Shown here one piece after another: positions 25,001 through 37,000 of a stretch of 64,000 nt of DNA. The stretch comes from Limnomonas spitsbergensis. Its lineage: Eukaryota > Chlorophyta > Chlorophyceae > Chlamydomonadales. The position numbers and the translations under genes were made by a program. Under the pieces are notes generated by a model that did no database searches, had not been told where the DNA came from, and was given only the letters and a program-made list of their open reading frames with translations. The stretch is from NCBI GenBank assembly GCA_037349105.1, contig JAYJMM010000113.1, positions 1,860,001 to 1,924,000 on the forward strand, read 5' to 3'. How positions within the stretch are numbered: position 1 is the stretch's first letter; every line of letters starts with the position of its first letter.

Positions 25001-28000
25001 CGCCCGTCGACGACTGCAACAGCGGCGAAGTGGACTGGGCGCTGGCCGATGCAATGCTGGGCCTGCTGCTGTACGCCACCGGGGGCCTGCCCAGCGTGCT
25101 GCGTGGTCGCGTACAGCGCACTGCGGGGCTGGGCGGCAGGATGCGCGGGGGACCCCAGTCGCTGCTGTCGCACTCTCAGCTGCACTGCGCTCAGGACGCG
25201 GCCTTCGCGAGCGGAGCAGGTGAGGGGTGTGCAGATGAACTTTGTGGGGGAGGCAGGCTGGGCGTGAGGGCATGCGGGGCCAGGTAGGCTTGCGTAGGAG
25301 GTGGAGGCAGGCTGGGCGAGCTTGTGTAGGGGGTGGAGGGGTGGTGCAGGCTGTGTGAGGGAGGCAGGCTGGGCGTGAGGGCAGGCAGAGTTGGGCAAGC
25401 TTGCGCAGGAGGTGGAGGGGTGGTGCAGGCTGTGTGGGGGAGGCAGGATGGGCTTGCTTGTGCAGGTGTGGAGGGGCAGTGCAAGCTGGGCATGAGGGCA
25501 GGCGCAGCTAGGCAAGCTTGTGCGAGGATGGGGAGGTGGCGCAGACTGTATTGGGGAGGCAGGCTGCGCTTGAAGGAAGGCGAAGGCACAGGCACAGGCT
25601 TGTCCATCGGGAGCCTGTGCCTGAGTCCTTCATGTCTGCCAGCTCTTCAATGGGCCTCGGGGATATCAGCCTGGGCCTAAGGTGCATGTGGTCTCATGAC
25701 GAGGCCATGCGACCGGTACTGTTCTGGAACAAACTTTTAGGCGCTCGCTCACAGCAGATTTCAACGGTAGCTCCCTTTGTTGGTTCCTGATGGTGGTTGC
25801 TTTGCCTGGGGATCTGGGATAAAACAGCTGGGCTGGTATAGGTTTAAACCCCTTGACCCTTAACCTGGGGATCTGGGATGAAACAGCTGGGGTGGTTTAG
25901 GTTTGAACCCCTTAACCCTAAACCTGGGGATCTGGGATGAAACAGCTGGGCTGGTTTAGGTTTAAACCCCTTCACCCTGAACCTGGGGGTCTGGGATGAA
26001 ACAGCTGGGCTGGTTTAGGTTTAAACCCCTTAACCCTAAACCTGGGGATCTGGGATGAAACAGCTGGGCTGGTTTAGGGTTAACCCCGTGACCCTAAATC
26101 TGGGGATCTGGGATGAAACAGCTGGGCTGGTTTAGGGTTAAACCCCTTTACCCTAAATCTGGGGATCTGGGATGAAACAGCTGGGCTGGTTTAGGTTTAA
26201 ACCCCTTAACCCTGAACCTGGGGATCTGGGATGAAACAGCTGGGCTGGTTTAGGGTTTAACCCCTTTACCCTAAATCTGGGGATCTGGGATGAAACAGCT
26301 GGGGTGGTTTAGGTTTAAACCCCTTAACCCTAAACCTGGGGATCTGGGATGAAACAGCTGGGCTGGTTTAGGGTTAAACCCCTTAACCCTAAATCTGGGG
26401 ATCTGGGATGAAACAGCTGGGCTGGTTTAGGTTAAAACCCCTTTACCCTTAACCTGGGGGTCTGGGATGAAACAGCTGGGCTGGTTTAGGTTTAAACCCC
26501 TTAACCCTTAATCTGGGGATCTGGGATGAAACAGCTGGGCTGGTTTAGGTTTAAACCCCTTAACCCTGAACCTGGGGGTCTGGGATGAAACAGCTGGGCT
26601 GGTTTAGGTTTGAACCCCTTAACCCTGAACCTGGGGGTCTGGGATGAAACAGCTGGGCTGGTTTAGGTTTGAACCCCTTAACCCTTAACCTGGGGATCTG
26701 GGATGAAACAGCTGGGCTGGTTTAGGGTTAACCCCGTGACCCTAAACCTGGGGATCTGGGATGAAACAACTGGGCTGGTTTAGGTTTAAACCCCTTGACC
26801 CTAAACCTGGGGATCTGGGATGAAACAGCTGGGCCGGTTTAGGGTTAACCCCTTAACCCTAAACCTGGGGATCTGGGATGAAACAGCTGGGGTGGTTTAG
26901 GTTTGAACCCCTTGACCCTAAACCTGGGGATCTGGGATGAAACAGCTGGGGTGGTTTAGGTTTGAACCCCTTGACCCTAAACCTGGGGATCTGGGATGAA
27001 ACAGCTGGGCTGGTTTAGGTTTGAACCCCTTTACCCTAAATCTGGGGATCTGGGATGAAACAGCTGGGGTGGTTAAGGTTTGAACCCCTTGACCCTAAAT
27101 CTGGGGATCTGGGATGAAACAGCTGGGCTGGTTTAGGGTTAAACCCCTTGACCCTTAACCCGGGAGGTTGGGATGAAACTGCTGGGCGGGCTCAGTGGGT
27201 CAAATGCCTGCCAAGCGCGCTCAGTGCTTGATCTGTATCTGCCTCCCCTCTCTGCTCGCCATCATTCCCCTTCAATGCCTGCCCCCCCCCCCTCCTCTTT
27301 TGATCTCACCCTGCTGCAGCTGCACCGTTCCCCTGCGACGCCTGAAGCTTCCTCGGGAGCGTCTGCCCCCCCCCCTACTTAAATGCATCACCTTCCCCCC
27401 CCCTCTCGCTCTCCCCTCTCCTCCTGACACAGCTTCCGGCTCTCCCGCGGATTCGTCGGCCGCCTACGCGCTGCTGCCCTCCAAGCGCCTGCTGCGCTGC
27501 GTGGAAGGCCTCCTGCGTGTCCCCGCTCCCCCGCCCCTGCAGCAGCAGCAGCAGCCTGCCGGTGCATCCCCGGAGGACGGGCAAGCTTCCGCTCCGCTGC
27601 CGCCGCCGCGCCCGGCGGTGCGAGCCGCACAGTTGGGATGCCTGGATGTGGCTGCCGTGCTCTATTCGGCACCCGAAGGCTGGATCGGGAGCGACCTGGT
27701 CTCCCTGTGCGCAACCGTCAGGTGGGTGCTGTGGGGGGTGGGTGCGTGCTGTTCTGCTGTAAGGGGGCAGGTGTGTGCTGTACTGTTGTGCGGGGCAGTT
27801 GTCAGGTGTGTGCTGTACTGTTGTGCTCTGCTGTGGGGGGCAGGTGTGTGATGCGGGGCAGTTGTCAGGTGTGTGCTGTACTGTTGTGCTCTGCTGTGGG
27901 GGGCAGGTGTGTGCTGTGCGGGGCAGTTGTCAGGTGTGTGCTGTACTGCAGTGCTCTGCTGTGGAGGGCAGGTGTGTGCTGTACTGCTGTGCTCTGCTGT

Positions 28001-31000
28001 GGGGGCGGGTGTGTGCTGTACTGTTGTGCTCTGCTGTGGAGGGCAGGTGTGTGCTGTACTGCTGTGCTCTGCTGTGGAGGGCAGGTGTGTGCTGTACTGC
28101 TGTGCTCTGCTGTGGAGGGCAGGTGTGTGCTGTACTGCTGTGCTCTGCTGTGGGGGCGGGTGTGTGCTGTACTGCTGTGCTCTGCTGTGGAGGGCAGGTG
28201 TGTGCTGTACTGCTGTGCTCTGCTGTGGAGGGCGGGTGTGTGCTGTACTGCTGTGCTCTGCTGTGGGGGCGGGTGTGTGCTGTACTGCTGTGCTCTGCTG
28301 TGGAGGGCGGGTGCGTGCTGTACTGTTGTGCTCTGCTGTGGAGGGCGGGTGTGTGCTGTACTGTTGTGCTCTGCTGTGGGGGCGGGTGTGTGCTGTACTG
28401 CTGTGCTCTGCTGTGGAGGGCAGGTGTGTGCTGTACTGCTGTGCTCTGCTGTGGAGGGCAGGTGTGTGCTGTACTGTTGTGCTCTGCTGTGGGGGCGGGT
28501 GTGTGATGCGGGGCAGTTGTCAGGTGTGTGCTGTACTGCTGTGCTCTGCTGTGGGGGGCGGGTGTGTGCTGTGCGGGGCAGTTGTCAGGTGTGTGCTGTG
28601 CTGTTGGTGCAGGTGCAGGTGTCCTGTGTTGTGGGGGGCATGAGGCCGGTGTGTGCTGTGGGGCAAGTGTTAAGTGTGCTCTGGAGGGCAGGTGTCTGGT
28701 GTGTGCCTTACTGTGGGGGGCAGATGTGTGTTGTGTGGGCCTAACACCATAACTCTAAACACTGGTTTCAAAATCCTCAGTGGGATTTGCTTAAAATTGC
28801 ATCATGGCCTGGTCACATCATGGCCTGGTCACATCATGGCCTGGTCACATCATGGCATGGTCACATCATGGCCTGGTCACATCATGGCATGGTCACATCA
28901 TGGCCTGGTCACATCATGGCCTGGTCACATCATGCCTGTCATGTCATGCAAGTTTCAACTTATTCGGGTTTAGTAGGGTTGTGTGGCTAGTGGCTGGGGC
29001 AGGTGTGTGCTGTGGGGGCATGTGTCAGGTGTGTGCTGTGGGGTGAGAGTTAGGTGGCAGGTGTGACCAGGGGTATGTATGTGTGAAGAGGCTATTCACA
29101 GGCCCGGACTGGAGCAGCTCTAGGATTGTGGGCAGGTATGACAATGACGGTTGGCTTGGAGTCAGGCTCCACACTTCTCCCACAACCACCGTCTGTGAGT
29201 ATGGCCTGGCACCATATATGGTTGTATCTGAATAGCCTGGATTTACGCCTTGGATCCTGGCGAAATGGATTTCGATGCTGTGGATCTTAGAATCATGGAT
29301 TTTAAATTACTGGATCTATGCCCCCTGGGTTTTTGATGCCCTGGACCTTAGCATACTGGATTTGGATTACCTGTAATTGAACCGTGTCTACCTGGATTAG
29401 GATTAACCGAATCTTGGCCAGCTGCATTTTGATGCCCTGGATCTAGATGACCTCGTGATGTTGAATCCCCTTATCCCTCACCTCTATCCCGCTGCCTTCT
29501 CTCCTGCGCTCTCAGGAAATTCTGTTCCAGCCTTTTAGACCCGAAGCTGCTGCCCCTGCATCCCGATTCTGCCGCGGAGCTGGTGATGAAGTCGTGTCAC
29601 CTGCTGCTGGAGACACTCAGCTCCAGGCAGGGGGTGCTGCCACCAGGTGTGTGTTTTAGTGGAAGGCAGAGTGTGCTGCTTACAAATGTGATCCTGGGGG
29701 GGGAGGGGAGAAAAGCAGGGTGTGCCCTCATCTTCACTTGGACAACGCACCCGTCTTGTGCTTCCTTGTGTGCCGTCTCTCACCCTCATCTTCACTTGGA
29801 AAACGCACCCGTCTTGTGCTTCCTTGTGTACCGTCTCTCACCCTCATCTTCACTTGGAAAACGCACCCGTCTTGTGCTTCCTTGTGTGCCGTCTCTCACC
29901 CTCATCTTCACTTGGAAAACGCACCCGTCTTGTGCTTCCTTGTGTGCCGTCTCTCACCCTCATCTTCACTTGGAAAACGCACCCGTCTTGTGCTTCCTTG
30001 TGTACCGTCTCTCACCCTCATCTTCACTTGGAAAACGCACCCGTCTTGTGCTTCCTTGTGTGCCGTCTCTCACCCTCATCTTCACTTGGACAACGCACCC
30101 GTCTTGTGCTTCCTTGTGTGCCGTCTCTCACCCTCATCATCACTTGAAAGAATAACGTCTTGTGCTTGCATGTGCAGGTCAGCGCGAGGCCTTCGGCGCC
30201 GCCTCCCTTCACGTTCTCAGCGTTTGCAGGTTGCTGCTGATGCACCTCTCCGCCCATGCGACGGCAGAGAGCGCCTCAGCTGCCGCCCTGGCCGAGGGCC
30301 CCAGAGGTGTCGCGAACCGTAAGCAGGCGCAGGCGCTGGCCGTGTGCTCCTGCTGCTGCGCGGCGGTGGCCGCCGAGTGCGTCGGCCAGGTCTCTAGGCT
30401 GTGTTTCGCCCTGGTGAGGGCCGGGGAGGGTGCGGCGGTGGCGGCGTCGTGCGTGCAGGGCGTGGTCGGGGCGCTGCTGGGGGGGCTGGTGACGCACCAC
30501 ACGAGAGGCCGGCTGATGGCTGCCGAAGCGGCGCAGGTGGCGATGGCGGGTGCGGAGGCTGTGGGTGCGAACGTCGCAGGCAAGGCGGCCCCCCCTGGCA
30601 GCTATTTCAGGGACTGCAAGACGGGTGAGGCGATTGGTGGGCGGGCAGCAGTGTCGCACCAGGCCACACCTTTGGGGGGGCTGACGGGCAGCCGCCTCTG
30701 GGCAGAGAGGGAGCTGACCATGTCTGGATTCAGCCATATGCCCATGAAAAACAGGGCTTGCTGAACCAGGCGTCCAGGCCGCAGGCCATAATGTAGCTGG
30801 ATTGTAGCTGAAGGGTGTATAAGTTACATTTCCGGGCAGTGCGTTCTGGTTCCCGACCTGTCCCCCTTGGTTATGGCCACCAGTTTTTTTCTTTCAGACT
30901 TCATTTCCATGGATGCAAACCCTGATCCGCCCCTCTTTTAATAATGTCTCCTTTTTATGCACGATACTGGTACCAGGTGAAGACCCACCTTGGCCATCCT

Positions 31001-34000
31001 GATCTTATCGTATGCCCATCATCACCACCTCGTGTGTGCCTGATGCTGCTTTTCCTCTCCAAGGCTATACAGGCACCCATTCCCCTTCATCTAGTGAAGG
31101 TTTTACGGTTTAGGGGACTAAGGCCACAGACCCTCTCCACTCATCCTCTCAGGCCAGCCGTCGGATGCCGATGCTTCCCTACGCCGGGCGCTCGTGTGGG
31201 CGAGCGCCCTAGCGCTACTGCAGTTGCAAGTGGGCCTGACTGCAGGCGCAAGCAGGCAGCTCCAGGCGGCAGCGGAAGGGGTGGAGCCGCCGCAGACTCT
31301 ACTACTCAGCAGCAGGTGCGGAACTGCAGAGCAGGGCAGGGAAGAGGCGGCAGGGGCGATGGAGGGGCCTTGGAGGCCTGGGGAGGAGGTGGGGCCTTGA
31401 GCTAGGGGACCTGGATGGACACCCTCAAAATTGCGTTTTGAAACCTAGGAGAGCTAGGTTGTTAAGTTTGTTTTGCTTTAGGTCCAGGCAGGATTTTTGT
31501 AACCAGTGGGCATGGGACATTCCCTGTTCCTCCTGTGTTTTTAACTTGGCTGGAGTGCCCGCAAAAACATCATTCATTAAAAAAATAGCGACCTGTGTGT
31601 AAATTGAAATTACCTGCCCCCGGGGTCTAATAGTTCCCTGCAAGGAGTTTTTAGAGAAAAGCGGCAGGCTGATGTAGGGACGGAAGGCATAAACGGCAGG
31701 CCTGTGCAGAGGCGGAAGGGAAAAGGGGCATGCCTATTTTTTAAGCAGGGGGTCATGCATTCCTTCCATGTTGTTGTAGCTTGACCAACCCTCGCGCGTC
31801 TTGCTTTCACAGTGTTATCGACAGCTGTGAGGAGCTGGCTCCCGGCAGCCTGTCCATTTCATCAGCACTGGTAAGTGTGTCCTCAAAACCTGTCATAGCT
31901 CAGCATTGGTAAGTGTGTCCTCAAAACCTGTCATAGCTCAGCACTGGTAAGTGTGTCCTCAAAACCTGTCATAGCTCAGCATTGGTAAGTGTGTCCTCAA
32001 AACCTGTCATAGCTCAGCACTGGTAAGTGTGTCCTCAAAACCTGTCATAGCTCAGCATTGGTAAGTGTGTCCTCAAAACCTGTCATAGCTCAGCACTGGT
32101 AAGTGTGTCCTCAAAACCTGTCATAGCTCAGCATTGGTAAGTGTGTCCTCAAAACCTGTCATAGCTCAGCACTGGTAAGTGTGTCCTCAAAACCTGTCAT
32201 AGCTCAGCATTGGTAAGTGTGTCCTCAAAACCTGTCATAGCTCAGCACTGGTAAGTGTGTCCTCAAAACCTGTTGTAGCTCAGCACTGGTAAGTGTGTCC
32301 TCAAAACCTGTTGTAGCTCAGCACTGGTAAGTGTGTCCTCAAAACCTGTTGTAGCTCAGCACTGGTAAGTGTGTCCTCAAAACCTGTCATAGCTCAGCAC
32401 TGGTAAGTGTGTCCTCAAAACCTGTCATAGCTCAGCACTGGTAAGTGTGTCCTCAAAACCTGTTGTAGCTCAGCACTGGTAAGTGTGTCCTCAAAACCTG
32501 TTGTAGCTCAGCACTGGTAAGTGTGTCCTCAAAACCTGTTGTAGCTCAGCACTGGTAAGTGTGTCCTCAAAACCTGTTGTAGCTCAGCACTGGTAAGTGT
32601 GTCCTCAAAACCTGTCATAACTCAGCACTGGTAAGTGTGTCCTCAAAACCTGTCATAGCTCAGCACTGGTAAGTGTGTCCTCAAAACCTGTTGTAGCTCA
32701 GCACTGGTAAGTGTGTCCTCAAAACCTGTTGTAGCTCAGCACTGGTAAGTGTGTCCTCAAAACCTGTTGTAGCTCAGCACTGGTAAGTGTGTCCTCAAAA
32801 CCTGTCATAACTCAGCACTGGTAAGTGTGTCCTCAAAACCTGTCATAGCTCAGCACTGGTAAGTGTGTCCTCAAAACCTGTTGTAGCTCAGCACTGGTAA
32901 GTGTGTCCTCAAAACCTGTTGTAGCTCAGCACTGGTAAGTGTGTCCTCAAAACCTGTCATAGCTCAGCACTGGTAAGTGTGTCCTCAAAACCTGTCATAG
33001 CTCAGCACTGGTAAGTGTGTCCTCAAAACCTGTCATAGCTCAGCACTGGTAAGTGTGTCCTCAAAACCTGTTGTAGCTCAGCACTGGTAAGTGTGTCCTC
33101 AAAACCTGTTGTAGCTCAGCACTGGTAAGTGTGTCCTCAAAACCTGTCATAGCTCAGCATTGGTAAGTGTGTCCTCAAAACCTGTTGTAGCTCAGCACTG
33201 GTAAGTGTGTCCTCAAAACCTGTTGTAGCTCAGCACTGGTAAGTGTGTCCTCAAAACCTGTTGTAGCTCAGCACTGGTAAGTGTGTCCTCAAAACCTGTC
33301 ATAGCTCAGCACTGGTAAGTGTGTCCTCAAAACCTGTTGTAGCTCAGCACTGGTAAGTGTGTCCTCAAAACCTGTTGTAGCTCAGCACTGGTAAGTGTGT
33401 CCTCAAAACCTGTTGTAGCTCAGCACTGGTAAGTGTGTCCTCAAAACCTGTCATAGCTCAGCACTGGTAAGTGTGTCCTCAAAACCTGTCATAGCTCAGC
33501 ACTGGTAAGTGTGTCCTCAAAACCTGTTGTAGCTCAGCACTGGTAAGTGTGTCCTCAAAACCTGTTGTAGCTCAGCACTGGTAAGTGTGTCCTCAAAACC
33601 TGTCATAGCTCAGCACTGGTAAGTGTGTCCTCAAAACCTGTTGTAGCTCAGCACTGGTAAGTGTGTCCTCAAAACCTGTCATAGCTCAGCACTGGTAAGT
33701 GTGTCCTCAAAACCTGTTGTAGCTCAGCACTGGTAAGTGTGTCCTCAAAACCTGTTGTAGCTCAGCACTGGTAAGTGTGTCCTCAAAACCTGTTGTAGCT
33801 CAGCACTGGTAAGTGTGTCCTCAAAACCTGTCATAGCTCAGCACTGGTAAGTGTGTCCTCAAAACCTGTTGTAGCTCAGCACTGGTAAGTGTGTCCTCAA
33901 AACCTGTTGTAGCTCAGCACTGGTAAGTGTGTCCTCAAAACCTGTTGTAGCTCAGCACTGGTAAGTGTGTCCTCAAAACCTGTTGTAGCTCAGCACTGGT

Positions 34001-37000
34001 AAGTGTGTCCTCAAAACCTGTCATAGCTCAGCATTGGTAAGTGTGTCCTCAAAACCTGTTGTAGCTCAGCACTGGTAAGTGTGTCCTCAAAACCTGTCAT
34101 AGCTCAGCATTGGTAAGTGTGTCCTCAAAACCTGTCATAGCTCAGCATTGGTAAGTGTGTCCTCAAAACCTGTTGTAGCTCAGCACTGGTAAGTGTGTCC
34201 TCAAAACCTGTTGTAGCTCAGCACTGGTAAGTGTGTCCTCAAAACCTGTTGTAGCTCAGCACTGGTAAGTGTGTCCTCAAAACCTGTCATAGCTCAGCAC
34301 TGGTAAGTGTGTCCTCAAAACCTGTTGTAGCTCAGCACTGGTAAGTGTGTCCTCAAAACCTGTCATAGCTCAGCACTGGTAAGTGTGTCCTCAAAACCTG
34401 TTGTAGCTCAGCACTGGTAAGTGTGTCCTCAAAACCTGTCATAGCTCAGCATTGGTAAGTGTGTCCTCAAAACCTGTCATAGCTCAGCATTGGTAAGTGT
34501 GTCCTCAAAACCTGTTGTAGCTCAGCCCTGGTAAGTGTGTCCTCAAAACCTGTTGTAGCTCAGCACTGGTAAGTGTGTCCTCAAAACCTGTTACAGTCCG
34601 CTTGCAGGGTGCTGCCGGACCTGCCTCCGCCTTATTCAGCATGCGATTGAAGCAAGATTTTGCCGTGCCGGTAGCTCTGTACAACACCACTCCTTATTGT
34701 AGTGTGCTTCAGCCAACAGCCGGCAGGGCTTGTCGCAGCAAGCCCTGTTACTGGGGCCGCCGGCAGTAGGCCGGTCAAGATTTGGTCCCCAACTGGCCCC
34801 ATGTTGGCCGCCCGTCTGAGCCCCCCACAATGTAGTATCGTGCGCACTGCAACAAACAATGTTGTGCATCCCCTCCCGTTGCGCTCCACCCGATGCCTCC
34901 TTAACTGCACGCCGCGCCGCACCCAGGCCTGGCCCCTCACAGAACGTCAGGATGCGGCGACGCGGCCGGCCCCCCCTGGGCCTGCCTCACCCTTCCCTGC
35001 ATGTCATTACATGATGCCATTCATGAGCCAGAAGGTGGTGTCAAAGGTTTGGTTGTCGCCTAGCTGCCAAAGGCCTAGCTGTCAAAGGCCTAGCTGTCAA
35101 AGGCCTAGCTGTCATAGGCCTAGCTGTCAAAGGCCCAGCTGTCAAAGGCCTAGCTGTCAAAGGCCAAGCTGTCAATAGCCAAGCTGTCAAAGGCCTGGCT
35201 GTTAAAGGCCTAGCTGTCAAAGACCTAGCTGTCAAAGGCCTAGCTGTCAAAGGCCAAGCTGTCAATAGCCAAGCTGTCAAAGGCCTGGCTGTTAAAGGCC
35301 TAGCTGTCAAAGACCTAGCTGTCAAAGGCCTAGCTGTCAAAGACCTAGCTGTCAAGGGCCTAGCTGGCAAAGACCTAGCTGTCAAAGGCCTAGCTGTCAA
35401 AGGCCTAGCTGTTAAAGGCCTAGCTGTCAAGGGCCTAGCTGGCAAAGACCTAGCTGTCGAAGGCCTGGCTGACCTTTGCCTCCCCCGCTCTTCCTTGCAG
35501 GCTGGAGCTGCGTTTGTGGAGTATCAGGCCAAGGCCCCCATTGCTGGTATCCTGTCCACCACCCTGGCCCACATGGAGGAGCAGCAGCGGCAGGCGGCAG
35601 CGGGACCTGCCCTCAATGGGGATAGGGCAGCGGCCGGTGGCGACGGGGAGAGCGGGTCGGGCGGGGACGGAGCGGTGGCCTTGAGGGCGCAGCTTGATCA
35701 TTGGGCCTGCCTGCATGTTGCGCGGCGTCAGATGGAGGAGGCCGGAGGCAAGGGCACGACAGCAGAGGTGAGAAACAGGCGGTAGCGATGCAGCTTGTTT
35801 CAGAGCTATGCACGGCTTTGTTTTTCTGTTAGCTTGCTTGGCAAGTTGCCCTCAAGGCTGCTTGGCAAGATGCCCTCATTTGTAAGCTAGCTTCGAAAGA
35901 TGGCCCTCAGGTTAAGGTGCCCGGCCTGCACGTACACTCCATAGGCAATACTCGGCAACCGTGCCGCTGGTTTTCCCTGGCCCGTCTTGTTGTCGGTGCG
36001 TCACTTTTCAAGTGGCAAGTTCATTTTCCGTTCCCTGCATGAACAGGAGCAGCATCGTGTCACTTTCGAGTACACCGGGGCCCTCTCCATCGCCACGGCC
36101 GCTCTGCTGGCGGCGTGCACTACCGCGCTGCCTGCCGTCCTTGGAACGCACCTCTCGGCGCTCTCCACGCCACAGCTGCCCCAGGCTGTTGCGGTCGCAG
36201 CTGTCGCGCCTGACGCGTCTTTCGCGACCGGGCTGATGCAGCTCGCAATGCTGGTACAGGATGCAGCAGCAGCGGCGCTGCAGACCACGCCGCCAGTGCA
36301 CTTGACACCCGCAACGGGAGATGCTGCGGCGACGGAGGCAGAGAAGCAGGGTGCTGACCCGTCTGTCGCAACCGTCGCTGCAAGGGAGGCTGCAGCAGCT
36401 GAGCCGGCTGTGGCCGATGGCAGCGAGTCAAGCAATCGTGCGGCAGAGTCAGCTTCGGAGCCAGATCAGCGTGCCGCTGACTGCGCTGAGTCTAGAAGAC
36501 TGTTATTGGAGGAGGGCGCACCCTCTGGGCTGCTGGGGGGAATGGTGCTGGCCGCGATCAGAGCTGCAAAGCTGGCGGCCGGATCTGCAGTGCAGGACCG
36601 GGCTGCTGACGCCTCGGCGGGGATCTCAGCCGCGGCTGCCGAGGGACTGAGCGGGTTGGTGCTGTCGGAAGGTGGCAACGCGGCGGAGGACAGCCCGCAG
36701 GTGCTGCTTCTGGAGCTGTCAAGCCTCGCTCAGAATGGGCGTCGGGGAGTGAAGGCTGCTGCATCGGTGGCAGGGGTGGAGCGGCTGAGCGGGGCGAGGG
36801 AGCGCATGTCAGCTGCGCTCCTGGCGGCTGCAGTGTCCCGCGGCTGCTTCGTGGGGTGCTGCGATCCTGGGTGCGGCAATATGGACAAGATGTCGGAGTC
36901 TGGGCTGGAGCTAAAGCCGAGGGGAGACGGGTGAGTCCAGCTGGTGGGCGCGGGGCATTGAACGCAGTCATGGCATAGGCTGGTGTGTGCTGTACTACTA

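Noticed and set aside
27638..28744. Plus-strand frames rich in Cys (CCTAVLCCGGQVCAVLLCSA)
   Set aside because: Open in three frames because of the 37-38-bp GT-rich unit. The Cys pattern is TGT/TGC from (GT)n, not a zinc or metallothionein-like protein.
29583..30155. Plus-strand frames HLHLENAPVLCFLVCRLSPS
   Set aside because: 58-bp intronic repeat open in all three frames; no independent coding sign.
31871..34585. CRISPR-like array of 38-bp repeats
   Set aside because: There are no unique spacers, the unit is contiguous, no cas genes are present, and the setting is a eukaryotic intron.
35041..35445. Minus-strand frame ARPLTARSLTARPLTA
   Set aside because: Shadow of the 15-bp intronic array GTCAAAGGCCTAGCT.
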